Origin: Firmicutes bacterium UBA3914
Lineage (GTDB): Bacteria; Bacillota; Limnochordia; Darwinibacteriales; Darwinibacteriaceae
Reading direction: 5' to 3'
Length of the DNA: 6,412 bases
Assembly: GCA_002391385.1 (NCBI GenBank)
Contig: DGEY01000069.1
Span: 1-6,412 of the forward strand
Position numbers and translations under genes: made by a program. The notes beneath the pieces are model-generated. The model did not search any database. It worked only from the letters and a program-made list of their open reading frames with translations, and was not told where the DNA came from. How positions within the stretch are numbered: the stretch's first letter is position 1; the number at the start of each line of letters is the position of its first letter. Shown here piece by piece: positions 1 to 5,287 of this stretch.

Positions 1-752
1 CCTTCTTTGGGGATAGCAAAGGCCAGATCCGGGTTTTGCATCCTGGCCACGGTGGCCTCTCCAGACCAGACCACGGCCAGAGCTGCTTCACCGGCGATCA
101 TCTTATCCTGCCCCTCATCCACCACGTAGGCCAAAACCAGGGGCTTTTGCTCCTTGAGCAGCTCACCCGCTTCCTCCAGTTCTTTCTCATCCAATGTGTT
201 GATGCTGTAACCCAGCCTCAGAAGGGCTACGGCAATGGAATCCCGCTGGCTGTCCAGCATGAGGATTTCCTTTTCATACTTGGGATCCCAGAGGATATCC
301 CAACTTTCCACGGGATCATCCACCATGGTGGTGTTGTACAGAATACCTACTGTGCCCCAATAATATGGGAGCGAGTACTCGTTTTTGGGATCGTAGTCCC
401 AGCCCAGGTGCCGCGGTTCGATGTACTTGGCGTTGGGTATCTTGGTCAGATCCAGCTTTTGCACTAAACCTTCCTCAATCATTCTGGTGAGCATGTAGTC
501 CGATGGAAAGATCACGTCGTACGAACTGCCGCCAGCCTTGATCTTGACGTACATGTCCTCGTTGGTGGCGTAGGTGTCGTACACAACCTTGATGCCCGTT
601 TCCTTCTCGAATTCTTCCAGAATGCTTTCGTCGATGTAGTCTCCCCAGTTGTACACATAGATGGTGGGCTTGTCCCTCGTGCAGCCAGTGAGAACTGCAC
701 TGAGCAGTACTAAAGCCGCCAGCACCCAAAGCGCTTTAGAGAGTCTGCTCAA
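1..752 (-). CDS. potD: Second polyamine ABC transporter substrate-binding lipoprotein (PotD2), 3' end beyond window
   Basis: Extracytoplasmic binding protein predicted to capture spermidine/putrescine and deliver it to the PotBC permease. The frame is open from the start to the window edge (250 complete codons), with no stop or frameshift. Residues 1-24 form a lipoprotein signal: SRLSK, a hydrophobic stretch, then lipobox LTGC with Cys24 as the lipidation site. The mature part begins with YVYNWGDYIDES and carries FPSDYM, LMLDSQRDS, VWSGEA and IPKE, all PotD family landmarks. A hand alignment to the adjacent PotD1 gives about 168 of 226 identical residues after the Cys (about 74%) without gaps, so the two are tandem duplicates. 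The start chosen is TTG 752-750, because AAAGGAG lies 8 bases upstream. An in-frame ATG at 770-768 has no ribosome site and would add six residues. Two hairpins separate it from potD1, suggesting separate dosage control. The C-terminal third is not visible, so later inactivation cannot be excluded. Confidence 0.9.
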   Translation of the reverse strand, partial: MSRLSKALWVLAALVLLSAVLTGCTRDKPTIYVYNWGDYIDESILEEFEKETGIKVVYDTYATNEDMYVKIKAGGSSYDVIFPSDYMLTRMIEEGLVQKLDLTKIPNAKYIEPRHLGWDYDPKNEYSLPYYWGTVGILYNTTMVDDPVESWDILWDPKYEKEILMLDSQRDSIAVALLRLGYSINTLDEKELEEAGELLKEQKPLVLAYVVDEGQDKMIAGEAALAVVWSGEATVARMQNPDLAFAIPKE

Positions 753-761
753 CCTCCTCAC

Positions 762-767
762 TCCTTT
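762..767 (-). promoter_or_regulatory. Ribosome binding site deciding the potD2 start
   Basis: On the minus strand AAAGGA (continuing to AAAGGAG) is followed after about 8 bases by TTG 752-750. A second purine block, GAGGAGG, directly abuts the TTG. The upstream ATG at 770-768 is preceded by CCCCAATCAT, which does not resemble a Shine-Dalgarno sequence. The site therefore favours the TTG start, although a combined choice of ATG by an annotation program would be understandable. Confidence 0.55.
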
Positions 768-785
768 CATATGATTGGGGTTTAG

Positions 786-804
786 GAAGGCCGGCAGGGC
801 CTTC
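786..804 (-). promoter_or_regulatory. Intercistronic RNA hairpin 2 before potD2
   Basis: In the minus-strand transcript GAAGGCC, a 5-base loop (CTGCC) and GGCCTTC form a perfect 7-bp stem. It lies about 34 bases before the potD2 TTG start. The following bases are CCTAAACCCC, so there is no terminator U-tract. It is the second of two consecutive hairpins in the potD1-potD2 gap. Likely roles are RNA processing, 3' end protection of the upstream message, or partial attenuation; which one cannot be told from sequence. Confidence 0.55.
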
Positions 805-811
805 TATGCAA

Positions 812-836
812 GAGCCCCTCCCGGAGGGAGAAGCTC
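812..836 (-). promoter_or_regulatory. Intercistronic RNA hairpin 1 after potD1 (possible leaky terminator or processing/stability stem)
   Basis: The minus-strand RNA GAGCUUCUCCC, loop UCC, GGGAGGGGCUC forms an uninterrupted 11-bp stem that includes two adjacent G-U wobble pairs. It starts 7 bases after the potD1 stop codon. Only UUGCAUAG follows, a poor U-tract, so full intrinsic termination is unlikely. The position directly behind potD1 suits a stem that shields the upstream potABCD1 message or lowers read-through into potD2. Confidence 0.6.
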
Positions 837-843
837 CAATTGC

Positions 844-1893
844 CTAGAACGCCTTAACTTCAGTCCAAATGCGATCATATTCCTTCAAAGTCTCACCAAG
901 GCTCACAAACACCTCGGTATTGGCCAAAACTTCCTCGCTGGGGTAGGCCCGGGGGTCGTTGCGCACCTCTTCCGGCAGCATCTCCCAGGCAGCCAGATTG
1001 GGGGTGGAATAACCGGTGTACTCGGCGTTGCGCAGGGCAATTTCCGGCCGGTTCAAAAAGTCCATGAACTTGTGGGCCCCCTCGATGTTCTTGGCCCCCT
1101 TGGGAATGGCCATCACGTCAAACCAGAGGTTTGTGCCCTCTTTAGGGATGGCGTAGGAGAGATCCGGGTTCTCGCCGATGGCGTACATGGCTTCCCCTGA
1201 CCAGGTGAGGGCCAGGGCCGCTTCACCCGCGACCATCTTGTCTTTCCCCTCGTCCACAACGTAGGCCAAAACCAGGGGCTTCTGCTGCTTCAACAGCTCA
1301 GCCGCTTCCGCCAGCTCCTGGGGGTCCTTGGTGTTGATGGAATAACCCAGCTTCAGGAGGGCCGCCCCGATGGAATCCCGCTGGCTGTCCAGCATGAGGA
1401 TGTTCTTGGCGTATCTGGCATCCCAGAGCACATCCCAGCTGTCCACTTCTCCCTCCACCATGGTGGTGTTGTAGAGGATGCCTAACGTACCCCACATGTA
1501 GGGCAGGGTGTATTCGTTTTTTGGATCGTAATCGGCTCCCATGAGTTTGGGGTCGATGTGCACGCGGTTAGGGATCTTCTCCAGATCGATCTTGAGCAGC
1601 ATACCCTCGTTGATCATCCTGGTGACCATGTAATCCGAGGGGAAGACCACATCGTAGGTGCTGCCGCCGGATTTGATCTTCACATACATATCTTCATTGG
1701 TGGAAAAGGTGTCGTAGACCACCTTGATGCCTGTTTCTTTCTCAAACTCTTCGAGGATGCTCTCGTCGATGTAATCGCCCCAGTTGTACACGTACAGAAC
1801 GGGCTGTTCTTTGCCGCACCCGGTGAGAACCAGGCTAAGCACTACCAAACCGAGGATCATAAGGACTGTCTTTTTTAGGGACACGTCTCCCAT
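844..1893 (-). CDS. potD: Spermidine/putrescine ABC transporter substrate-binding lipoprotein (PotD1)
   Basis: Extracytoplasmic solute-binding protein of the polyamine ABC importer, anchored to the outer face of the membrane by a lipidated cysteine. It is 349 residues from ATG 1893, close to the roughly 350 usual for PotD. There is a basic N-terminus (SLKK), a hydrophobic segment and lipobox LTGC with Cys26. PotD landmarks follow in order: YNWGDY (36-41), FPSDYM (84-89), LMLDSQRDS (about 167), Trp231 in TWSGEA, NLWFD (255-259) and GYSTPN (294-299). These correspond to aromatic and acidic ligand contacts in E. coli PotD. Of the acidic pair Asp168/Glu171 of E. coli, the first aligns with Ser and the second with Asp, so ligand preference may differ. 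ATG 1893 has AAAGGA 5 bases upstream; GTG 1884 is a good alternative with 9-base spacing. The gene begins inside the end of potC and ends with TAG. Confidence 0.94.
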   Translation of the reverse strand: MGDVSLKKTVLMILGLVVLSLVLTGCGKEQPVLYVYNWGDYIDESILEEFEKETGIKVVYDTFSTNEDMYVKIKSGGSTYDVVFPSDYMVTRMINEGMLLKIDLEKIPNRVHIDPKLMGADYDPKNEYTLPYMWGTLGILYNTTMVEGEVDSWDVLWDARYAKNILMLDSQRDSIGAALLKLGYSINTKDPQELAEAAELLKQQKPLVLAYVVDEGKDKMVAGEAALALTWSGEAMYAIGENPDLSYAIPKEGTNLWFDVMAIPKGAKNIEGAHKFMDFLNRPEIALRNAEYTGYSTPNLAAWEMLPEEVRNDPRAYPSEEVLANTEVFVSLGETLKEYDRIWTEVKAF

Positions 1894-2671
1894 TCCTTTC
1901 CTTTCTTTCTTCGCGGGCTTGCCGCACATTGACGATAATTAGGAGTGCTAACACAAAGGTGAACATGATGGTGGATAGGGCATTGATCTTGGGGTTGATT
2001 CCCCTCCTAGCCATGGAGTAGACCGTGATGGAAAGCGTGGATACTCCTGAACCGGTGGTGAAGAAGCTCACCACAAAATCGTCAATGGATAGGGTAAAAG
2101 CCAAAAGCAGTCCCGTGATAATGCCCGGCATTATTTCAGGGATGATCACCTTCCACAAAGCCTGCAGCGGTGTACAGCCCAGATCCAGCGCCGCTTCGTA
2201 GAGATGCTTGTTCAGCTGGCGCAGCTTAGGCAGCACCGACAGGATCACGTAAGGCACGTTAAAGGTAATATGCGACAGCAGCAGGGTGATATACCCAAAG
2301 CGCATCCTGGAGAACACAAACAGCAGCATCAGGGAAATGGCAGTCACAATTTCCGGGTTCAAAACGGGCAGGTAGGTCACGTTCATGATCAGCTTTTTCG
2401 GAACCCCCCGGGTATTGTGAATACCGATCGCCGCCATGGTGCCGATCACGGTGGCAATTAGGGCTGAGCTCACGCCGATGATCAGCGTGGCGTACAGCGA
2501 GTTCATGATGGTGCGGTCCTGAAACAGCTCCACATACCAGCGCAGGGTAAATCCTCCCCACATGCCCCGGGAGCGGGCATCGTTGAGGGAGTACACCATG
2601 AGCACGGCAATGGGCAAGTACAAAAAGGCGAAGATCAGGTAAATGTAACTGCGTTTCAACCACCTCACCAT
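1835..2671 (-). CDS. potC: Spermidine/putrescine ABC transporter permease PotC
   Basis: Inner-membrane permease subunit that pairs with PotB to form the polyamine translocation path. It has 278 residues, slightly longer than the 264 of E. coli PotC. About six hydrophobic segments are visible (near 8-28, 57-82, 98-120, 127-147, 183-205 and 234-248). The cytoplasmic EAA loop that docks on the ATPase is clear at about 159-183, beginning EAALDLGCTP and ending IPEIMPG. The ATG start lies 7 bases inside the end of potB, and AAGGA stands about 10 bases upstream. The C-terminal tail after about residue 250 is highly charged (RQAREERKERNGRR), and the last 16-19 codons overlap the potD1 signal-peptide coding region in another frame. 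E. coli-type PotC proteins end near the charged stretch, so the tail may be a lineage extension after loss of an earlier stop. Confidence 0.94.
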   Translation of the reverse strand: MVRWLKRSYIYLIFAFLYLPIAVLMVYSLNDARSRGMWGGFTLRWYVELFQDRTIMNSLYATLIIGVSSALIATVIGTMAAIGIHNTRGVPKKLIMNVTYLPVLNPEIVTAISLMLLFVFSRMRFGYITLLLSHITFNVPYVILSVLPKLRQLNKHLYEAALDLGCTPLQALWKVIIPEIMPGIITGLLLAFTLSIDDFVVSFFTTGSGVSTLSITVYSMARRGINPKINALSTIMFTFVLALLIIVNVRQAREERKERNGRRVPKKDSPYDPRFGSA

Positions 2672-3486
2672 AGCGCCACATCCTTTTCTTCCCCTTCAAA
2701 GAAGGACATAACTGCCATGCTCAAGAGGATCACCACGATCATCACCACCGAGATGGCAGAGCCAAAACCCCAGTCCCCCACCACAAGGAACTGCTGCTCG
2801 ATGAGGTTGCCGATGAGGGTGAACTGGCCGCCGCCCAACAGCCTGGAGATGACGAACGTGGTCATGGCCGGCATGAACACCATGGTGATCCCGGAGACCA
2901 CCCCAGGCAGGCTCAAAGGTAGGATGACCTTGATGAAAACCTGGAAGGGGTTGGCCCCCAGATCCCCCGCTGCCTCCACAACCCCTTTGTCGATCTTGCT
3001 CAGCACCGAGTAAATGGGGAGCACCATAAAGGGCAGGAAGTTGTAAACCATGCCCAGGACCACGGCGCCGTTGGTGTACAGAATGTTCACCCGCGGCAAG
3101 CTGAAAAAGGTCAATAGAGAGTTGAGAAAGCCGTTGCGCTCCAAGATGGTGAGCCAGGCATAGGTCCTCAGCAGGAAGTTCATCCACATGGGCACCACAA
3201 AGAGCAGCATGATCACATGTTTGCGCTTAAAGGCGTTGCCCGCCATGATCATTGCTGCGGGATAGCCCAACAGCAGGCAGATCAGCGTGCTGATCACCGC
3301 CAGGTTCAAGGAGCGGATAAAGACCCTGAGGTAGATGGGCTGAAAGAACCGAGTGAAATTCTCCAAAGACCAGGTGGTCCCGCCCTCGGTGGGAACCGTG
3401 AAGGCGTAATACAGCACGAGCAGCATGGGCACCACCGTAAAGAGCACCATCCAGATGACATAGGGCGTGAGGGAAAGCCGCTTCAC
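2665..3486 (-). CDS. potB: Spermidine/putrescine ABC transporter permease PotB
   Basis: Inner-membrane permease partner of PotC. It is 273 residues long, near the 275-285 typical of PotB. Hydrophobic segments occur near 9-29, 61-83, 90-113, 138-160, 195-214 and 244-262, matching the six-helix binding-protein-dependent permease fold. The EAA loop that contacts PotA is at about 171-195, starting EAAGDLGANP and ending LSLPG. Translation starts at GTG 3486-3484, sharing one base with the TAG stop of potA (TAGTG), so the two are likely translationally coupled. AAGGTG stands about 8 bases upstream. The stop TGA falls inside the first codons of potC. Order and spacing make assignment as PotB rather than a generic permease secure. 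Confidence 0.94.
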   Translation of the reverse strand: MKRLSLTPYVIWMVLFTVVPMLLVLYYAFTVPTEGGTTWSLENFTRFFQPIYLRVFIRSLNLAVISTLICLLLGYPAAMIMAGNAFKRKHVIMLLFVVPMWMNFLLRTYAWLTILERNGFLNSLLTFFSLPRVNILYTNGAVVLGMVYNFLPFMVLPIYSVLSKIDKGVVEAAGDLGANPFQVFIKVILPLSLPGVVSGITMVFMPAMTTFVISRLLGGGQFTLIGNLIEQQFLVVGDWGFGSAISVVMIVVILLSMAVMSFFEGEEKDVALW

Positions 3487-4535
3487 TACGCTCTCACCTT
3501 CTTCATGATGTGGATATCCATGGGCTCAAGGCCCAATCCCACCATGGTCCCCACCGGTTCCATGAGGGTAGAGTGCACCAGCCACTCTGTGCCGTCGGCG
3601 CCTTCCACAATCATCTCGTAGTGTACCCCCAAAAAGTTCACGGAGCGGACCACGCCCTTGAGCTTGGCCTGATCTGGGGGCATGAGGGCCAAGTCCTCCG
3701 GGCGGATCACCACATCCACCAGCTCATCCCGGGCGAAACCAGAGTCAGCACACTCAAACAGGTTGCCGGCAAACTCCACCAGGTAGTCCTGGCGCATGAT
3801 GCCGTCCACAATATTGCTTTCCCCGATGAAATCGGCAACAAAGGCGTTCACCGGCTCGTTGTAGATCATCTCCGGCGTGCCGATCTGCTGGATCTCCCCA
3901 TCCTTCATGACCACAACCGTATCACTCATGGACAGGGCCTCTTCCTGGTCATGGGTGACAAAGAGGAAAGTGATGCCCAGCTGCCTCTGCATGTTCTTCA
4001 GCTCGTGCTGCATCTCTTTGCGCAGCTTGAGGTCTAAAGCGGCCAGGGGTTCATCCAAAAGCAGTACGTCGGGTTCGTTGACCAGAGCCCGGGCAATGGC
4101 TACCCGCTGCTGCTGCCCGCCGCTGAGGGAGTTGACGTCCCGCTTCTCGTAGCCCTGCAGGTTCACAAGCTCCAGCATGCGGGAGACCTTTTCCCGGATG
4201 ACCGACTCCTTCATCTTCTTGATCCGCAGGCCGAAGGCGATGTTTTCAAACACGTTGAGATGGGAGAACAGGGCATAACGCTGAAAGACGGTATTCACTT
4301 TGCGTTTATGGGATGGCACATTACCAATGTCTTGACCGTTAAAGGTAATAGTTCCCGTGTCGGGCTTCTCAAAGCCCCCGATCAGCCGCAGCATGGTGGT
4401 CTTGCCGCAGCCGCTGGGACCAAGCAAAGTGACAAACTCATTCTTGCGGATGTACAGATCCACATCTGTCAGCGCAGGTGTATCGTCGTAATACTTGGAG
4501 ACACCTTTCAGCTGAACGATGATCTCGGACACCAC
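3486..4535 (-). CDS. potA: Spermidine/putrescine ABC transporter ATP-binding protein PotA
   Basis: Cytoplasmic ATPase that powers polyamine import through PotBC. It has 349 residues, against 378 in E. coli. All ATPase motifs are present: Walker A GPSGCGKTT (39-47), Q-loop Gln85, signature LSGGQ (137-141), Walker B VLLLDEP (157-163), D-loop ALD (166-168) and H-loop His195. Beyond about residue 240 lies a TOBE-type regulatory region with the RPEDLALMP stretch usual in PotA/MalK-like subunits. The start is GTG 4535-4533, with AAAGGGGG 4 bases upstream; GTG 4532 directly after it is equally possible. A longer frame from ATG 4595 would overlap the upstream regulator and has no ribosome site. The gap to the regulator stop is 25 bases, so co-transcription is expected. 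PotA rather than a general sugar or iron ATPase is inferred from the adjoining potBCD genes. Confidence 0.95.
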   Translation of the reverse strand: MVSEIIVQLKGVSKYYDDTPALTDVDLYIRKNEFVTLLGPSGCGKTTMLRLIGGFEKPDTGTITFNGQDIGNVPSHKRKVNTVFQRYALFSHLNVFENIAFGLRIKKMKESVIREKVSRMLELVNLQGYEKRDVNSLSGGQQQRVAIARALVNEPDVLLLDEPLAALDLKLRKEMQHELKNMQRQLGITFLFVTHDQEEALSMSDTVVVMKDGEIQQIGTPEMIYNEPVNAFVADFIGESNIVDGIMRQDYLVEFAGNLFECADSGFARDELVDVVIRPEDLALMPPDQAKLKGVVRSVNFLGVHYEMIVEGADGTEWLVHSTLMEPVGTMVGLGLEPMDIHIMKKVRA

Positions 4536-4560
4536 AGTTCCCCCTTTCCAATCTTGAAGA

Positions 4561-5100
4561 CTAAAAGCTCGGCGGTGAAGAAACCCACAGAACAACCGCG
4601 GGCCTTTTGCCCGCGTTGGCGATGTAATGGCCTGCTTCGGCGGGGAAATAAAAGGACTCGCCCGCCCGGACCTTAACCACTTCCGAGCCGAAATGCAGCA
4701 GGATCTGCCCCTTGATCACATACCCAAACTCCTCCCCATCGTGGGGATCGTCGTAAGGCGTGCGTCCCTCCGGCTCCAGGTGCACCACGATGGGCTCCAT
4801 GGCGTTTTTCTGGGCATTAGGCACCAGCCAGCGGATCTCGCTTTTCAACTCCGGATCGCTTTTGACAGAGACATCGTTTTTGGTAAAGACCATTTTTTCA
4901 GGCACGTCCTGCTTGAAAAAGTCCTGCAGATTTGTACCCAGCGATTCCAGAATATCGATCAAGGTGGCGATGGAAGGCGAGGTGAGGTCACGTTCCACTT
5001 GAGAAATGAAGCCTTTGGACAGTTCGCAGCGGTCCGCCAGTTCCTCCTGCGTCAGGTTGTGCTGGATGCGTAGACGCTTGATTTTCTCACCTATCTTCAT
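4561..5100 (-). CDS. XRE-family transcriptional regulator with C-terminal cupin domain (PuuR-like), likely polyamine operon repressor
   Basis: A 179-residue DNA-binding regulator. Residues 6-60 form an XRE/Cro-C1 helix-turn-helix domain, with LTQEELADRCELSKGFISQV at 16-35 as the helix-turn-helix core. Residues about 105-172 form a small cupin barrel. The first cupin motif is around His120, Glu123 and Glu124. The second fits G-x5-P-x4-H-x3-N with Gly147, Pro153, His158 and Asn162. This architecture is shared by PuuR of E. coli, which controls putrescine use, and by many regulators placed first in pot operons of Bacillota. It probably binds a polyamine or related ligand in the cupin pocket and autoregulates through the tandem operator just upstream. 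The start is ATG 5100-5098, with GGGAGG 7 bases upstream. A longer in-frame start at 5154 lies inside the operator, beyond a natural leader, and was not used. Ligand and direction of control are inferred. Confidence 0.92.
   Translation of the reverse strand: MKIGEKIKRLRIQHNLTQEELADRCELSKGFISQVERDLTSPSIATLIDILESLGTNLQDFFKQDVPEKMVFTKNDVSVKSDPELKSEIRWLVPNAQKNAMEPIVVHLEPEGRTPYDDPHDGEEFGYVIKGQILLHFGSEVVKVRAGESFYFPAEAGHYIANAGKRPAVVLWVSSPPSF
4597..4615 (-). other. Strong hairpin within the 3' end of the regulator gene
   Basis: CGCGGGC and GCCCGCG form a perfect 7-bp G+C stem around a 5-base loop (AAAAG on the minus strand), within codons for the last 20 residues of the regulator. It lies 62-80 bases upstream of the potA start. 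No U-tract follows on either strand, so it is not an intrinsic terminator. It may slow ribosomes or polymerase or be a processing site; it may also be a chance result of codon choice. Confidence 0.35.
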
Positions 5101-5118
5101 CCCTGTCCCTCCCTTCCT

Positions 5119-5139
5119 AAGTTTCGTGATACTAAACTT
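5119..5139. promoter_or_regulatory. Operator dyad A (promoter-distal), probable binding site of the XRE/cupin regulator
   Basis: Plus strand AAGTTT at 5119-5124 and AAACTT at 5134-5139 are inverted arms, and internal GT/AC bases add to the dyad. The core is GTTT-N9-AAAC at 5121-5137. It is repeated almost exactly 22 bases away (15 of 21 aligned bases identical), the pattern expected of two dimers bound on the same DNA face. It covers about +21 to +41 of the predicted transcript. Assignment to this regulator is inference from position and from the type of sites XRE proteins use. Confidence 0.65.
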
Positions 5140-5140
5140 G

Positions 5141-5161
5141 AAGTTTAGCAACACTAAACAA
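5141..5161. promoter_or_regulatory. Operator dyad B (promoter-proximal), probable binding site of the XRE/cupin regulator
   Basis: Plus strand AAGTTTAG starts at 5141 and ACTAAACAA ends at 5161. The core GTTT-N9-AAAC lies at 5143-5159 and overlaps the predicted transcription start near 5159. Together with dyad A it creates a perfect central palindrome, CTAAACTT-G-AAGTTTAG, at 5132-5148. Binding here would block promoter clearance, so repression is the simplest model. Confidence 0.68.
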
Positions 5162-5165
5162 GTGT

Positions 5166-5194
5166 ATTGTACCGAGTGGGGGGGTGCATGTCAA
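5166..5194 (-). promoter_or_regulatory. Sigma-A promoter of the polyamine operon
   Basis: On the minus strand a perfect -35 TTGACA (5194-5189) is followed by a 17-base spacer and -10 TACAAT (5171-5166), one base off consensus. Transcription should start near 5159, giving a leader of about 59 bases before the regulator ATG at 5100. The spacer includes a run of seven C (5184-5178). No other promoter of this quality was seen in the operon, so it probably drives the regulator, potABC and both potD genes. Confidence 0.82.
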
Positions 5195-5224
5195 TACTTT
5201 GTCCCCAAGAATTTTGCGGGGGAG

Positions 5225-5238
5225 GAGAAATAATTCTC
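5225..5238. promoter_or_regulatory. Short dyad upstream of the ZIP gene
   Basis: GAGAA-ATAA-TTCTC is a perfect 5-bp inverted repeat with a 4-base A+T centre, 50 bases before the ZIP start. It does not match a Fur, Zur or MntR box that I recognise. A metal-responsive operator is possible from its location, but a repeat this short can occur by chance. I found no convincing plus-strand sigma-A promoter around it. Confidence 0.25.
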
Positions 5239-5271
5239 TGGCGGGGGAAATAGGCATGTAGAGGGAGTTTC

Positions 5272-5280
5272 CGAGGGAGG
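5272..5280 (+). promoter_or_regulatory. Ribosome binding site deciding the ZIP start
   Basis: GAGGGAGG ends at 5280. The first ATG at 5282 is only one base away, too close for initiation, whereas ATG 5288 is 7 bases away, the optimum. The start at 5288 is therefore preferred, removing two residues. Confidence 0.65.
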
Positions 5281-5287
5281 TATGGGG

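Noticed and set aside
36..467. A plus-strand 143-codon open frame opposite potD2
   Set aside because: It mirrors the antisense of a clear PotD gene, has no recognisable domain or ribosome site, and its equivalent opposite potD1 is likewise only a shadow of G+C-rich codons.
1..770. potD2 as a frameshifted pseudogene, because only short out-of-frame reading frames with stops are evident in this stretch
   Set aside because: Reading the minus strand in the frame of TTG 752 gives an uninterrupted PotD sequence to the window edge. It only lacks a stop because the gene leaves the window.
4536..4595. A longer PotA starting at ATG 4595
   Set aside because: It would overlap the regulator, lacks a ribosome site and adds 20 residues with no PotA similarity. 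GTG 4535 follows AAAGGGGG and starts at the normal PotA beginning.
4597..4615. The G+C stem as a rho-independent terminator
   Set aside because: There is no T-run on either strand after the stem, and it lies inside a coding sequence with potA following closely.
5101..5154. A longer regulator starting at ATG 5154
   Set aside because: The extra residues would be encoded by the operator palindrome and the purine-rich ribosome site. ATG 5100 begins exactly where XRE proteins normally start.
5119..5161. The repeated GTTTAG/CTAAAC units as CRISPR-like or mobile-element repeats
   Set aside because: There are only two short dyads at a 22-base period, with no spacers, target duplication or transposase. 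The position on a promoter fits operators.
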